From NCBI RefSeq assembly GCF_002159555.1, contig NZ_NFIV01000004.1:62001-126000 (forward strand): DNA of 64,000 nt, in the 5' to 3' direction. Below are positions 34,789 to 44,489 of the stretch, one piece after another (within the stretch, counting starts at the first letter, position 1; the number at the start of each line of letters is the position of its first letter). The position numbers and the translations under genes were made by a program. This stretch comes from Muribaculum sp. An289 (GTDB taxonomy: Bacteria; Bacteroidota; Bacteroidia; Bacteroidales; UBA932). The notes beneath the pieces are model-generated. The model was given only the letters and a program-made list of their open reading frames with translations, was not told the origin of the DNA and searched no databases.

Positions 34789-36222
34789 TTATTTTCTCGG
34801 TTTGATGTCAAGTTTTACCGGTTTTATCATGTTTTCCGGAAGAAGTATCGTGTCAAGCTCCTCTTTGGTGAGAACGCCGTGCTCGAGTACGAGCTCGTAA
34901 ACGCTTCTGCCTGTAGCGAGGGCCTCTTTTGCTATCTTGGTCGAGTTCTTGTAACCGATGATAGGGTTGAGGGCAGTGACTACTCCTATGCTGTTGTGGA
35001 CATAGCTGCGGCAGCGTTCTTCGTTGGCGGTGATGCCTTCAACACAAAGCCTGCGGAGTGTTTCCATTCCGTTCATCAAGAGTTCGGCGGATTCGAATGT
35101 ACACTGTGCCATTACCGGTTCCATTGCATTGAGTTCCATCTGGGAAGCCTCGCCGGCCATGGTCACGCACACTTCGTTGCCCATTACCTTGAAGCAAATC
35201 TGGCTCATAACTTCCGGGATGACAGGGTTTACCTTACCCGGCATGATTGAAGAACCTGGCTGCATTGCCGGGAGATTGATTTCGCCGAGACCGCAACGAG
35301 GGCCGCTCGAAAGAAGCCTGAGGTCGTTGGAAATCTTGCTGAGTTTTACGGCAAGCCTCTTCAGCGCCGAAGAATAGCCCACCATGCATGATGTGTCGGA
35401 AGTCGCTCCTACGAGGTCGTCGGAAAGTTTTATGTTCCATCCTGTTATCTCACCGAGTGCCTTGACGCATTTTTCAGCATAACCCGGTTCGGCGCAGATG
35501 CCCGTACCGATGGCAGTCGCTCCCATATTCACCGTCAAGAAGTCTTCGGCGGCTTCGTTAAGGTGCTTGATTTCGTCGCGGAGAATCGAAGCAAAGCCGT
35601 TGAAAGTCTGGCCGAGGGTCATAGGAACGGCATCCTGAAGCTGGGTACGTCCCATTTTTATGATGTGCGCAAACTCTTCGCCTTTCCTGCTGAAAGCATC
35701 TATGAGTTTTTCGAGCACCGGTATCAGTTTGAGGTGGGTGGCGTAAAGTCCGAGATGGATTGCCGTAGGGTAGGCGTCATTCGTGGACTGTGCGCAGTTC
35801 ACATGGTCGTTTGGCGAACAGTACTGGTATTCTCCGCGTTTGTGGCCCATGAGTTCCAAAGCCCTGTTGGCGATTACCTCGTTGGCATTCATGTTGGTGG
35901 TTGTGCCGGCACCTCCCTGGATCATGTCGATAGGAAAATCTTCCCTGTGCTGTCCGTCGAGGATTTCCTGGCAGGCTGCAACTATCGCGTTTTTCTGCTC
36001 GTCGGTGAGCAGTCCGAGCTGGTGGTTTGCTATGGCGGCACCCATCTTGGTGTAAGCCAGGCCGTTTATGAATAATGGATATTCGCTCAGATGAAAATGG
36101 CTGATGACGAAGTTCTCGATTCCCCTGAGGGTCTGTACTCCGTATAGAGCTTCCTCAGGTACCTCGCGAGGCCCGATAAGGTCACTCTCTGTACGGGTCT
36201 TTCCGGAAAATACTCTGTTCAT
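34789..36222 (-). CDS. aspA: Aspartate ammonia-lyase
   Basis: 477 residues. Reversible deamination of aspartate to fumarate, feeding the fumarate-reducing branch used by anaerobic Bacteroidales. Fumarase/aspartase superfamily signatures: GGAGTTTNMN (103-112), STNDAYPT (146-153) and the catalytic loop GSSIMPGKVNP (323-333). AspA rather than FumC is supported by the N-terminal TESDLIGPREVPEEALYGVQ and overall match to long aspartases. Monocistronic, promoter at 36268-36275. Confidence 0.93.
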   Translation of the reverse strand: MNRVFSGKTRTESDLIGPREVPEEALYGVQTLRGIENFVISHFHLSEYPLFINGLAYTKMGAAIANHQLGLLTDEQKNAIVAACQEILDGQHREDFPIDMIQGGAGTTTNMNANEVIANRALELMGHKRGEYQYCSPNDHVNCAQSTNDAYPTAIHLGLYATHLKLIPVLEKLIDAFSRKGEEFAHIIKMGRTQLQDAVPMTLGQTFNGFASILRDEIKHLNEAAEDFLTVNMGATAIGTGICAEPGYAEKCVKALGEITGWNIKLSDDLVGATSDTSCMVGYSSALKRLAVKLSKISNDLRLLSSGPRCGLGEINLPAMQPGSSIMPGKVNPVIPEVMSQICFKVMGNEVCVTMAGEASQMELNAMEPVMAQCTFESAELLMNGMETLRRLCVEGITANEERCRSYVHNSIGVVTALNPIIGYKNSTKIAKEALATGRSVYELVLEHGVLTKEELDTILLPENMIKPVKLDIKPRK

Positions 36223-36265
36223 GTTTATGAAAATTAATATTTTAAATTAAAAATTCTAAAAGTGG

Positions 36266-36398
36266 GGCAAATATACGCAGAAGCCGAGAGCAAAACAAAT
36301 TTATTTGCTTTGCCGAGGCGCAACAGTATAAATGGCCGCAGGCCAAATTACGCAGAAGCCGAGAGCAAAACAAATTTATTTGCTTTGTGTCGGCTCCC
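36266..36398. repeat. Tandem ~50 bp duplication of the aspA promoter region
   Basis: ACGCAGAAGCCGAGAGCAAA plus ACAAATTTATTTGCTTT occurs at about 36275-36311 and 36352-36388, identical over about 37 bases; each contains the palindrome GCAAA...AAATTTATTTGC. Separated by about 40 bases (GCAACAGTATAAATGGCCGC). Confidence 0.85.
36268..36275 (-). promoter_or_regulatory. aspA promoter -7 box
   Basis: Minus strand TATATTTG, 45 bases above the start. The box is in the first of two ~50 bp direct repeats; the second copy (about 36348) has lost one base in the same box (TAATTTGG). Confidence 0.6.
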
Positions 36399-36534
36399 TT
36401 CTGCCAGTTGTTCTGCAAATTGCTCTGCTGATTTTTTGCTAATCGCTCTGACAAAGCAGTGTGGTGCTCCAGGCTTCCCGGCAGGACATGTTTTTGCTGT
36501 GAAAACTGTGAAAAAACTGTAAAGCCGGAAACAT

Positions 36535-36710
36535 CGCGGTAAGAACGTATTTTTGGTAAGTCGTTGTGAATTAGTGTGTTGTGAAACAATGCGCTGCTAA
36601 AAAATCTCCCTTCCCGGCGAAGTCCACGTGGATACCGCTTGGAACAGGACTTTTGGGTTGGGTTGTTTTGTAACTTGTTGTGATATAAGTGGTTATGAAT
36701 TAGTTATCAA
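36535..36710. repeat. Palindromic repeat family C, copy 1
   Basis: Core TTCCCGGCGAAGTCCACGTG then GATACCGCTTGGAA (36611-36644), flanked by GTCGTTGTGAATTAGTG and TTGTAACTTGTTGTGATA arms. Outer edges are uncertain. Confidence 0.65.
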
Positions 36711-36857
36711 GGGGGCCAGCGGATAATTCCGGTCGGAATCTTCCGTTGCCTCATTTCCCGCCTGTGACCCGAACAAAATCGACTGCCCTCCTTTCGGGAG
36801 AACAGGCTTCATAATACGTAAGGCCGTACAGCGAAGTGGGAACAGATGGGATGCTTT

Positions 36858-37028
36858 TTTCACCCCACAGCCATCTTGTGCTTTTGTAATGTGTTGATAG
36901 TAAATGTCTTGTTGAAATTACTCCTGCGCTTGGGTACTTTCTGAGGCATCCAAAGACAGTTTGGATTTTTGTAAGCTATTGATTATCAATTATTTCGAAA
37001 AAGGTCGGATGGCTGTGGGGTGGAAAAT
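36858..37028. repeat. Palindromic repeat family A, copy 4
   Basis: Arms TTCACCCCACAGCCATC / GATGGCTGTGGGGTGGAAAA, inner TTGATAG / ATTGATTATCAAT, centre CTTGGGTACTTTCTGAGGCA followed by TCCAA. No transposase nearby, so a solo copy. Confidence 0.85.
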
Positions 37029-37159
37029 GATACGACAAAATCCTATTTTTCCTCCTCATTCCGCTTCCATTCGCTTTCATCCCTTTTCCCGTCATTCTTT
37101 CTCAGGAGAAGTTGCATCCCGGCCCGAAAAACAGAATCGCGGTGTGCGAGAATAGTGTA

Positions 37160-37335
37160 AGACCGGGAACGCCCCGACTTAACAGCATCGCTTGTAATTG
37201 GCAATGTGTCAATACATTACCAGAAGTCTATAAAAATCCTTGTTCCCGGCGATGTCCACGTGGATGCCGCTCGGAATAAGGATAATTTGTTGCACTTACA
37301 TAAAATATTGCAAATCAATAAATTACATAAATATA
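37160..37335. repeat. Palindromic repeat family C, copy 2
   Basis: Core TTCCCGGCGATGTCCACGTG then GATGCCGCTCGGAA (37243-37276), differing from copy 1 at a few positions. Arms TTGTAATTGGCAATGTGTC and TTGCAAATCAATAAATTAC. A partial third core, CCGGCG...CACGGTGGATACCGCCG, is at 57975-58005. Confidence 0.65.
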
Positions 37336-37474
37336 GCCAAAATTGACCTGTTCCCGGTTTTACCAAAATTATCCGCAGGTCCATTAAAATTTTCATGTTC
37401 CCTACTTTGCAAAAAATAAGGTTCCGTCACCGCCCAAGCGGCTTCGATTAGTTCCGGCACCCAATGAAACCGTG

Positions 37475-37580
37475 CTGGAAAACAGGAAAAAAGGAAAACT
37501 GGAAACAAGAAAGGAAAGAAAACAAGACAGAAAACAAGAAAGACAAGAAAACAAGGAAGACAGGAAAACAAGAAAGAAGG
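37475..37580. repeat. Polypurine tract of about 105 bases
   Basis: Almost only A and G with interspersed C on the plus strand, in irregular units GAAAACAAGAAAG / GGAAAACAGG. Directly abuts the BACON terminator hairpin, whose minus-strand transcript would run into the complementary pyrimidine stretch. Confidence 0.75.
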
Positions 37581-37613
37581 GTGTGCAGCCGAGGTCCGGT
37601 AATGCACACCCTT
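37577..37613 (-). terminator. Terminator of the BACON lipoprotein gene
   Basis: 11 bp stem AAGGGTGTGCA / TGCACACCCTT with a 15-base loop; on the minus strand a pyrimidine-rich CTTTCTTGTTTTCC follows. Confidence 0.65.
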
Positions 37614-37652
37614 CCGGTTTGAAACGTAATTTATTTATTGACAGCTATGAGC

Positions 37653-39627
37653 TTACATTTTTCTGTTGTCTAATCTCAGGTTCAGTTTCCCGTCGTATGT
37701 GAGGACTTCACGCTCTTTGTCATCGCATACGATGAACTCTGAAGGTACCATGATAAGGCTGTTACCCTCGGATGCTACCGAAGCGGCGGACTGGTTCATG
37801 GTTGCATTGTAGTACTCGTCGAACAGAGCGTAGTTTGTGGATTTTCCGTCTTCGGTCAATGTTATGAGGTGGGTGTACATTTCACCGAGGTTGTCATTCG
37901 CATCCTTGGCAATTGTAACGAGGGTGCTCATCTGGCCGAATGCCTGGTAGAACATAGGGGCAGCATCTCCCTTCTTGGCTGTCTTCTGTGCGAGAAGTGT
38001 CTGTGTATAGAGCTCTTCCTGGTCTCCGTACTGTGTCACGTCTCCTACGAAGAGTGCATAGTAGCATCCTGTAGCGGTTTCGTTGTATTCGAAATCTATG
38101 GCCACCAGGACAGGAGTGCTTTCATTGTGCATGATGGATTCATATTCCGGATTGTATGCAATCAGGTCATTGATGTCCCAGTAATTGTCGGCGCTGCCCG
38201 TTACGTATGCATCGGTATCTTCGCTCGGCAGGGTAGTGAATGGCTCTTTTGCCAGAGCGGAACTGTACGAATAGGTTCCCGTATCCACTCCGAATGCCAC
38301 TGCGTAGTAGTTCATTCCAGGAATCATGCCCGTAACCTCGGTTCCTACCACATCGCCCTGGTCGAGCATGAACAGTATGAGGAAGCTCATCTGCGATATG
38401 ATTTCGCTCATTATTTCTTCATCGGTCAGTCCTGATGTGAAGAATGATTCATCAATGGCAGTAGCGAGATATTTTGCCGACTTGTCTGACGGATAGACGC
38501 TCATTATTGCGCTTGTCTTTTTAGGCTCGACAACGATTTCGAAAGTAAGTCCGCCCGGTTCCGGATCTGTGTTTTCAGGAGTGGTGATTTCAGGGCCCCA
38601 ATAGAAATCTGTGGTATAATTCATTTCGTAATCCATTGCAACGGCAAAGGTAAGGAAGTGCGTTTCCGGAGTTACGGAATATGTGAATTCGTCCACTTTG
38701 TCTCCAGGATACAGTAAGAGAGGCAGCGCTATTTCCGGAGGTATGCCGGTGTCGGCGAGTTTTTCTTCAAGAAGTTCGAGGAAATACTCCTTCATGTTCT
38801 CCTTGTCGCCACCGCAATATGTATCGAGCTGTTCCTGGGACATGATTTGTGAGGTCCAGGTAAGTTCGGAATAATTGCAGCTTGAACGTACCATTGCCGA
38901 TGTGGCCGTGATTTGATCTTCAGGTACTTCAATGTTGAATGCGTTAGGATAATTCCCGCCTTTTGCCGGCTGTTTTACGATAACATCGAAGTGGAGAGGT
39001 TCTCCGCCTGCCCAGTTATATGTTACGGTAACCTTGCCTTCACGGGCTTCTTCTTTCTCGTTAGGATCTATCGATACGGCTACTTTCGCCTCTTCCACGA
39101 CAGTCGTAATCCATTCGTCGCTCTCGGCTTTCAGTTCACCGTCTTCCGTAGGATTTTCCAAAGTGAAGGTTATTTCGTAGTCGCCGCCTTCTTCATCGGC
39201 ATTGATTTCAGCCTCGCTTGTCAGTGTCAGTACAGGATCAGCACCCTTTGCAGCCTGTATCACTTTTACAGCAAAGCTCTGGTCTTTTCCACCCGAATAT
39301 GAATAGGTGAGGGTTAACCACGGCCTCACGTTCCTGCTCTTCACCATTTGCCGCTATATTGAAGGCCACAGTCCCGTCCTGAGAGTAATCGAAATCCGTA
39401 ATCCATATTTCCTCACCGTCAAGATTGGACTTGGCCTCGACGAAGCCGTCTTCAGCCGCATTTTCCAAAACATAGTTTATTTCCCCTTTGCTTTCGCCTG
39501 CCGGAACACGCAGGTCCCCGTCCATGCCAGACGAAAATTTCGGTGTAGGGTTTTCGACCGGATTACATCCTGCCAAAACTGCAACCGCTGCGGTAAGAAC
39601 CGCGCCAAATAGTGTAAAACGTTTCAT
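37653..39627 (-). pseudogene. BACON-domain lipoprotein interrupted by a one-base frameshift
   Basis: ATG at 39625-39627 gives a lipoprotein signal (LAGC, Cys at about 21) and a first BACON-like sandwich (WITDFDYSQDGTVAFNIAANG) up to EREAVV; the frame then goes to a stop at 39238. In the next frame the text resumes at LTLTYSYSGGKDQSFAVKV and runs to 37653 with a second BACON domain (WITTVVEEAKVAVSIDPN, VTVTYNWAGG) and a large C-terminal region of unknown type. One extra A in GTTAACC at about 39314-39318 accounts for it. Bacteroidota BACON lipoproteins are surface glycan- or protein-binding. Decay, reversible switch or sequencing error cannot be told apart. Confidence 0.8.
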
Positions 39628-39700
39628 AAATTAAAAATTTAGTTAAAATTTGATATTTTTTTAATTGAAAAAATTAAAAATTCAAACTAATTTTCGATGG

Positions 39701-39714
39701 CAAATTTATATTTG
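39701..39714. promoter_or_regulatory. Overlapping divergent -7 boxes
   Basis: Within the palindrome GCAAATTTATATTTGC, TAAATTTG lies on the minus strand (39701-39708, towards the BACON gene) and TATATTTG on the plus strand (39707-39714, towards the LuxR-type gene). The two boxes share two bases, so the promoters should exclude each other. Confidence 0.55.
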
Positions 39715-39734
39715 CAACAAAGTTCCGTCACGTA

Positions 39735-40258
39735 TTGGACTATTACAGTGACAGATTTTTGTATATGAGCGATACGAAGGAATTCATCGGAGGTTATACG
39801 CCGGAGGATATCGGTAAGAACGGCTGGAGATTCCTTTTGGAGACCTGTGTCGAGGAAGAAAGGGAGGCGTTGAAGAAGGCCGTCGTTTTCATGGACGATT
39901 TTTATTCAAGGCTGCCGGTAGGGGACAAGAAGGATTATTCGGTATCCTTCAATTATACGATAAAATGCAAGGGCTGCAACAGGGTCATGCTGGTGCTGCG
40001 GAACGTGAAGCAGGGCAAACGCTGGGTCTACAACAAGACGGAAAACTGCTGGAGCATCTTTCGGAAATCCGGCTGTCCCAAATGGAAAAACTGACGATGC
40101 TGTATATAAGCAGCGGCATGACGAGCGACATGATGTCACGTGTAATGAACAAGTCGGTGGATACCATCAACGGCTATCGCAAATCGGTAATCGCCAAATT
40201 CGGCGTGCAGAACATCCATGAGGCCTTTACTATGGCGATGATACACAAACTGCTGTGA
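39735..40258 (+). pseudogene. LuxR-type HTH regulator, frameshifted and N-terminally short
   Basis: Two overlapping frames make one protein of the Bacteroidota PAS-like/LuxR group. Frame one: DYYSDRFLYMSDTKEFIGGY, EDIGKNGWRFLLETC and VMLVLRNVKQ. Frame two from about 40015: LSEIRLSQMEKLTMLYISSG and the HTH recognition part SVDTINGYRKSVIAKFGVQN. A one-base change in the CAGGGCAAACG stretch (about 40011-40020) causes the switch. Relatives have about 40 more residues before DYYSDRFLY, missing here. Lying head-to-head with the BACON gene and next to the fimbrial operon, it may have regulated either. Probably non-functional. Confidence 0.75.
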
Positions 40259-40270
40259 CGGCGCCTCCCG

Positions 40271-43144
40271 TTATTCGTCGATTATCGGGCGCACCGGGCG
40301 TGCCATAGTCTTAGTACCGGTGAATCCGAATGAATACACTTCTATTCCTCTCGGATAATCTTTGCGGATTACGAGGGTATATGCTGATGTCCCTCTGTCT
40401 ATGCATGACCAGTAATAGACTCCGTACATGGCCCAAAGTCCTCCGAGGTCTGCCTTGGCGCCGTCCTCTTCGTATCTCTCAAGCAGCCCCTGGCGGTCGG
40501 ATCTCTGGCCGGTCGCCGTCATGGGAATCGGGTCTCCTTCCATGCCCGGCTGGGGATAGCCTATATATTGGTTGTTCAGAGGGTTGTTAGGGACTTCGCC
40601 CTGCGATTTCCCGTTGAACGTGCCGATATTGTCTGCATTGCTTCCGTCGCCGGTATTCCCGTTTACCAGCACCGCAAAGGCCCTTGCAACCGGGACTTTG
40701 AATCCCCGCGGTGAAGGATCGTATATCGTCTTGGTGGATGTAGTCTTGTCCATGCCGGTTCCGCCAGAAGTGTCCCACAGGGTCGGTACGGGATCGCTGT
40801 CAAGCCAGTCGCCGTGACCGTCGCCTGAGCGGCGCGGATAGAAGACGTTCGGATTCTGTATTGCCGTACCGATGGAAACCCTTCCTTCCACGTATCTGTA
40901 TCCATAACTGTCTTCCCCCGTCTCATGGAGCCTGTAATCGGCATATCCGACATTTTCCCAGTTCCTCAAGGCGACAAGCGGGTCTTTGCGGCCCCACTGA
41001 TAATAAGTTGAGCCTACGTCCTTGTAGTTGAATTCGTAGCCGGTCTGTCTTACCTTGAGTTTACCCGTCTTGCCCGAGCCTGACTGGTAGAAGTCGAATT
41101 CCAGATCCTTCCCGTTATAATAGACTATCTTTCCGTCCACCCAGCCGAGGTTGCATTGCATCATCCGGTAAATCCGTGACGAGCCGTCTTTGTAATCGTA
41201 CAGATTGTGTATGTTTTCAGTGTAGATATTGCGTTCGGTGACCCAAATATGCCAGCTCCACATGATTCTACCCTGATTGTCCCGGACGGCGACCACCCCG
41301 TTGGCCTGCTGAAGGAAATTCCTGTCGATTGAAAATACGAGATAAGGGCCGTCGGCGCTTTTTGTGTCGAGATGTATGTCCTTGAACATGAAGAAGCCGT
41401 CGCTCCATACCAATACGCAGTCATGCGGAGTTCCTGAAATGTAAGGTCCCGATATCTGGTTTCCGACATAATCCTTGAAGTCAGAGTTCCATGAACTGTA
41501 ATTGACAGCCCCGTTCTTTATCGCGTTTCCGTAAACCAATGGCAGCTTGTAGGTCCCCGGGGCGTTCACGACATAGCAGTTGGCGGTCGTCCGGGCTATC
41601 GTGTTGCCGGATTCGTCATGCGTGGAAAGGTCGTAAGGATTGTCGGGACTTCCTTTCGGCTCGCTCGACATCAGTATCTCGTCTCCCGGATAATTCGTCT
41701 TCATCGTGTTTTTCGTGACTCCTACAGTGCCTTTGTCGCGGGCGGATTCGGTTCCCCCGCTGCCGCTTCCTGTAAAGGCCGTGACAGCTTCTTCGTATGA
41801 GACGGACTCTGAAGTATTGTACATTTCATCGGTTTCCGTTCCGCTGTTCCACTCCGCCGTCCAGCCGATATTTTCGGTAATGCTCGGGTCGGTCCTTCGG
41901 TAACGGTAGCTCGTTACATAATAATTTCCCTCGGTATTTCCGAGCGACAGTGTTATGAGCGGTGTCCCGTCCTGCACGGACCCGTTGCCTTCGGAGGTTA
42001 TCTCGAAAACATATACCCAGTTGACGGAGTCGGTGGAAATCTCGTATGTGTAAATTTTCCCTGCATCCCAGGTGCTCAGGTCTTCGTCTCCTGCGGCTGA
42101 TTTATGGGCCGGATTGTACAGCGGGCCTTCCAACAGGTATTCGGTGCCGTCGATTTCGAGTACAATCTCTATTTTAGCGCCGCTGATATCCTGGGGTATC
42201 ATCATGAAAGTAGTCTCGTCGGAACTTACCGGCTGTGTGCTCGTTCCGGTATTGTTTTCCACCGTAACATCGAATATCTGCGAAAAATCGGTCAGTTCTC
42301 CTTCGTGGGTCCACGCGAACGCGCCCCCTCCTCCGGTTTTGTCGACGGTATAGGTGCAGCTTCCGGCTTTGTACAGGTTTTTAAGGGCGATTTTTCTGAT
42401 GGTGCATTTGTTTACATCCTTGACCACGAACCTGATTCCCGAAAGGGCATGCTGGAAACGGAGCGGGACCGTCCCGTTAATCTCATTGCCTGCATCGGAA
42501 CGGGAAAAATCCGGGGTGTAGGCGAACATGATGTCCGGTTGGATTTCCGCATCATGGCCGTCTCCGGATACAGGCACGGAATAGGAGAATTTAATATTGC
42601 CATCGTCGTCACGGGCAATTGCCTGGTTTCCGGAAAAAACGGCCTGATTGCGGTAAGTGTATGGGGCGTATGCGTAAAAATCGAGAGGGGTTCCGTCTTC
42701 GGGCCAGAAACGGTCTCCTTCGCTCGATGACCAGACAGTGCCGGAATTGTTCCCGATTCTGTCATTGTCCATGTATATGCCGTCGCTTCCGGAGAGATAT
42801 GCCATGACTCCGAAATCGCTGTAATTGCTTCCGAAATTCTTACTGTTGATTGGTACGCCTTTGGTTTCGGCCTGTTGCCCCTTTATGGCCGATAGATTGG
42901 TTTTTATGTTTGGATGGAGATAGAGGGTATCTTTCCCGTCTTCACCGACTACGGTCAAAGGAGAGTCCTCGGCAGGCTGCTGTCTGCCGACATTTTCTTC
43001 AACCGGGATGGCCGATACCCCGAAGCTTATGGAATTGCCGTCCGCCTTCCTGCCGTCTATCAGCCTTTCCTTCGAGCAGGACATTACGGCCAGTATCGCC
43101 ACGGCCATTATGCCCAAGGCCGTGAATGCGCTGTTGCCTGACAT
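40271..43144 (-). CDS. Large fimbrillin-family lipoprotein, probable fimbrial tip protein
   Basis: 957 residues from ATG 43142-43144, preceded by AGGAG; signal peptide with lipobox VMSC (Cys23). The N-terminal part (about 30-420) is fimbrillin-like: SISFGVSAIP, GDRFWPEDGTPLDFYAYAPY and LRFQHALSGIRFVV. The second half carries a module with YDPSPRGFKVPVARAFAVL and a closing ARPVRPIIDE as found in long tip-type fimbrillins. Mature pilins of this kind are cleaved by a gingipain-like protease and added by strand exchange. Last gene of the four-gene fimbrial operon, so it should terminate the polymer. Confidence 0.85.
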   Translation of the reverse strand: MSGNSAFTALGIMAVAILAVMSCSKERLIDGRKADGNSISFGVSAIPVEENVGRQQPAEDSPLTVVGEDGKDTLYLHPNIKTNLSAIKGQQAETKGVPINSKNFGSNYSDFGVMAYLSGSDGIYMDNDRIGNNSGTVWSSSEGDRFWPEDGTPLDFYAYAPYTYRNQAVFSGNQAIARDDDGNIKFSYSVPVSGDGHDAEIQPDIMFAYTPDFSRSDAGNEINGTVPLRFQHALSGIRFVVKDVNKCTIRKIALKNLYKAGSCTYTVDKTGGGGAFAWTHEGELTDFSQIFDVTVENNTGTSTQPVSSDETTFMMIPQDISGAKIEIVLEIDGTEYLLEGPLYNPAHKSAAGDEDLSTWDAGKIYTYEISTDSVNWVYVFEITSEGNGSVQDGTPLITLSLGNTEGNYYVTSYRYRRTDPSITENIGWTAEWNSGTETDEMYNTSESVSYEEAVTAFTGSGSGGTESARDKGTVGVTKNTMKTNYPGDEILMSSEPKGSPDNPYDLSTHDESGNTIARTTANCYVVNAPGTYKLPLVYGNAIKNGAVNYSSWNSDFKDYVGNQISGPYISGTPHDCVLVWSDGFFMFKDIHLDTKSADGPYLVFSIDRNFLQQANGVVAVRDNQGRIMWSWHIWVTERNIYTENIHNLYDYKDGSSRIYRMMQCNLGWVDGKIVYYNGKDLEFDFYQSGSGKTGKLKVRQTGYEFNYKDVGSTYYQWGRKDPLVALRNWENVGYADYRLHETGEDSYGYRYVEGRVSIGTAIQNPNVFYPRRSGDGHGDWLDSDPVPTLWDTSGGTGMDKTTSTKTIYDPSPRGFKVPVARAFAVLVNGNTGDGSNADNIGTFNGKSQGEVPNNPLNNQYIGYPQPGMEGDPIPMTATGQRSDRQGLLERYEEDGAKADLGGLWAMYGVYYWSCIDRGTSAYTLVIRKDYPRGIEVYSFGFTGTKTMARPVRPIIDE

Positions 43145-43236
43145 GATATGCTTCTCCTTTAATCTCATAATTTTACTTTGTGACCGGGTGGGGACATTCA
43201 ACCCCGCCCGGCCTGTTATTCATGAACGCCTGTTTG

Positions 43237-44460
43237 TTAGTTGCCGGATTCTGGTACTTCGGCATCTATGTCGGTGGATGGAACTTCTACGAAGTCGTCT
43301 ACCGTCACTTCAAATGTAATCGGCACAAGTACTGGTTCCGGTTGAGGGTCGTCAGGGTCAGGATTGTATCCGCCGCCCTTGCCGAATACGAAGGTGTAGG
43401 TGTATTTCTTGCCCTGTTCCCAATTGAATGCAGCAGGGATGGCTACTTCCTTGTGTTCCGTAACGGTGCCCCAAAGAGGTACGTCCACGCTTTCATCGAA
43501 GGATTCTCCGCTGACATTGTATATGGTGCAGTTTACGAGGAAATATGTACCGTTGCTTTCGTTTCCTTCGTAGCCCGGATTCGCTACCGTTTCAGGATTC
43601 CATGCAGTGGTTGCCTGAGGAAGCAGGAGCAGGGCCTTTCCGTTATATTCATTATTGACAGTGGCATTGGTAGTGAGGTCTACAAGCGCATTGTTCCCTT
43701 CTACTACTATGTTGTCACCCAATTCGACAGGATATATTGCGGAACCTCCGGTCAGGCCGTCCCATTTTCCCCATGAACCGTCTTCATAGTTTATTGTATA
43801 TGAAAGGGAGCCGTCATGGTCGGCATCGGCGATGTTGTTGTCGGTGTCCGCCGTAGGGAATGCGAAAGTGTTTACATTTCCGACATTCATGATTCTTACG
43901 CCCGAAATCTCAACATAAAGGTTGGCATTGGTGTTCTTCGCATTGAAGACAATCTGCGAAAGTGCGTGGCGGAAGTTCAGTTCTACAGGAGACTGGCTTT
44001 CAGCATTGACAGCCTTGCTCTGGTTCTTCTTTACCGCATAAAGCAGGTCGTTCTGTGCAGTGACATCCGTAGGGACTTCGAAATCCACTATGGAAGCAGG
44101 TGCGGTCCCGTCTTCCGAAGCAGGGGTCCATTTGAAATAATTCCCGGCATTGACGTGTGCGTAGAAATCTACCGGAGCATCAGGCCAGAAACGAGTGCCG
44201 CTCTGGTTTTCCCAGGAGTTTTCGCCTTTGTTCACTATCAGGTCTCCGTCAATGTAGGTCTTGCCTTCGCTCATTGCGTAAACGCTGAACTGTGAAGGCA
44301 GGTTGTTGTTGCAATAGATGTCCGCTGCCTTTGTGGCGTTGTTGGCAACAATGTTGAATGAAATTTCGTCTCCGTCCCTGTTGACATCGACTGTTTCGCT
44401 TTTTGAGCAGGATGCTAATAAAAGAAGCACTCCTGCGCTGACAAATAAGATTTTTTTCAT
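43237..44460 (-). CDS. Fimbrillin-family lipoprotein, probable stalk subunit
   Basis: 407 residues, lipobox LASC at about 18. Fimbrillin hallmarks: DEISFNIVANNATKA, SGTRFWPDAPVDFYAHVN, VELNFRHALSQIVFNAK and the C-terminal FNWEQGKKYTYTFVFG. Size and compactness suit a repeated stalk subunit, in contrast to the 957-residue protein next to it. Exported to the outer membrane as a lipoprotein, then proteolytically matured and polymerised (family knowledge). Lies 92 bases upstream of the tip gene. Confidence 0.88.
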   Translation of the reverse strand: MKKILFVSAGVLLLLASCSKSETVDVNRDGDEISFNIVANNATKAADIYCNNNLPSQFSVYAMSEGKTYIDGDLIVNKGENSWENQSGTRFWPDAPVDFYAHVNAGNYFKWTPASEDGTAPASIVDFEVPTDVTAQNDLLYAVKKNQSKAVNAESQSPVELNFRHALSQIVFNAKNTNANLYVEISGVRIMNVGNVNTFAFPTADTDNNIADADHDGSLSYTINYEDGSWGKWDGLTGGSAIYPVELGDNIVVEGNNALVDLTTNATVNNEYNGKALLLLPQATTAWNPETVANPGYEGNESNGTYFLVNCTIYNVSGESFDESVDVPLWGTVTEHKEVAIPAAFNWEQGKKYTYTFVFGKGGGYNPDPDDPQPEPVLVPITFEVTVDDFVEVPSTDIDAEVPESGN

Positions 44461-44489
44461 TTTTTTATAAATAAAAGATTGAACTAAAA

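Larger units (their letters stand above)
36399..37652. other. 1.25 kb gene-free repeat block between aspA and the BACON gene
   Basis: Holds palindrome C1 (about 36535-36710), A4 (36858-37028), C2 (about 37160-37335), a 105-base polypurine tract and the BACON gene terminator. Between these I see only AT-rich remnants of repeat arms; no coding frame. Confidence 0.65.

Noticed and set aside
37472-37702. Open frame giving a Lys/Arg/Glu-rich repetitive peptide
   Set aside because: It is just the translation of the polypurine tract and crosses the terminator hairpin.
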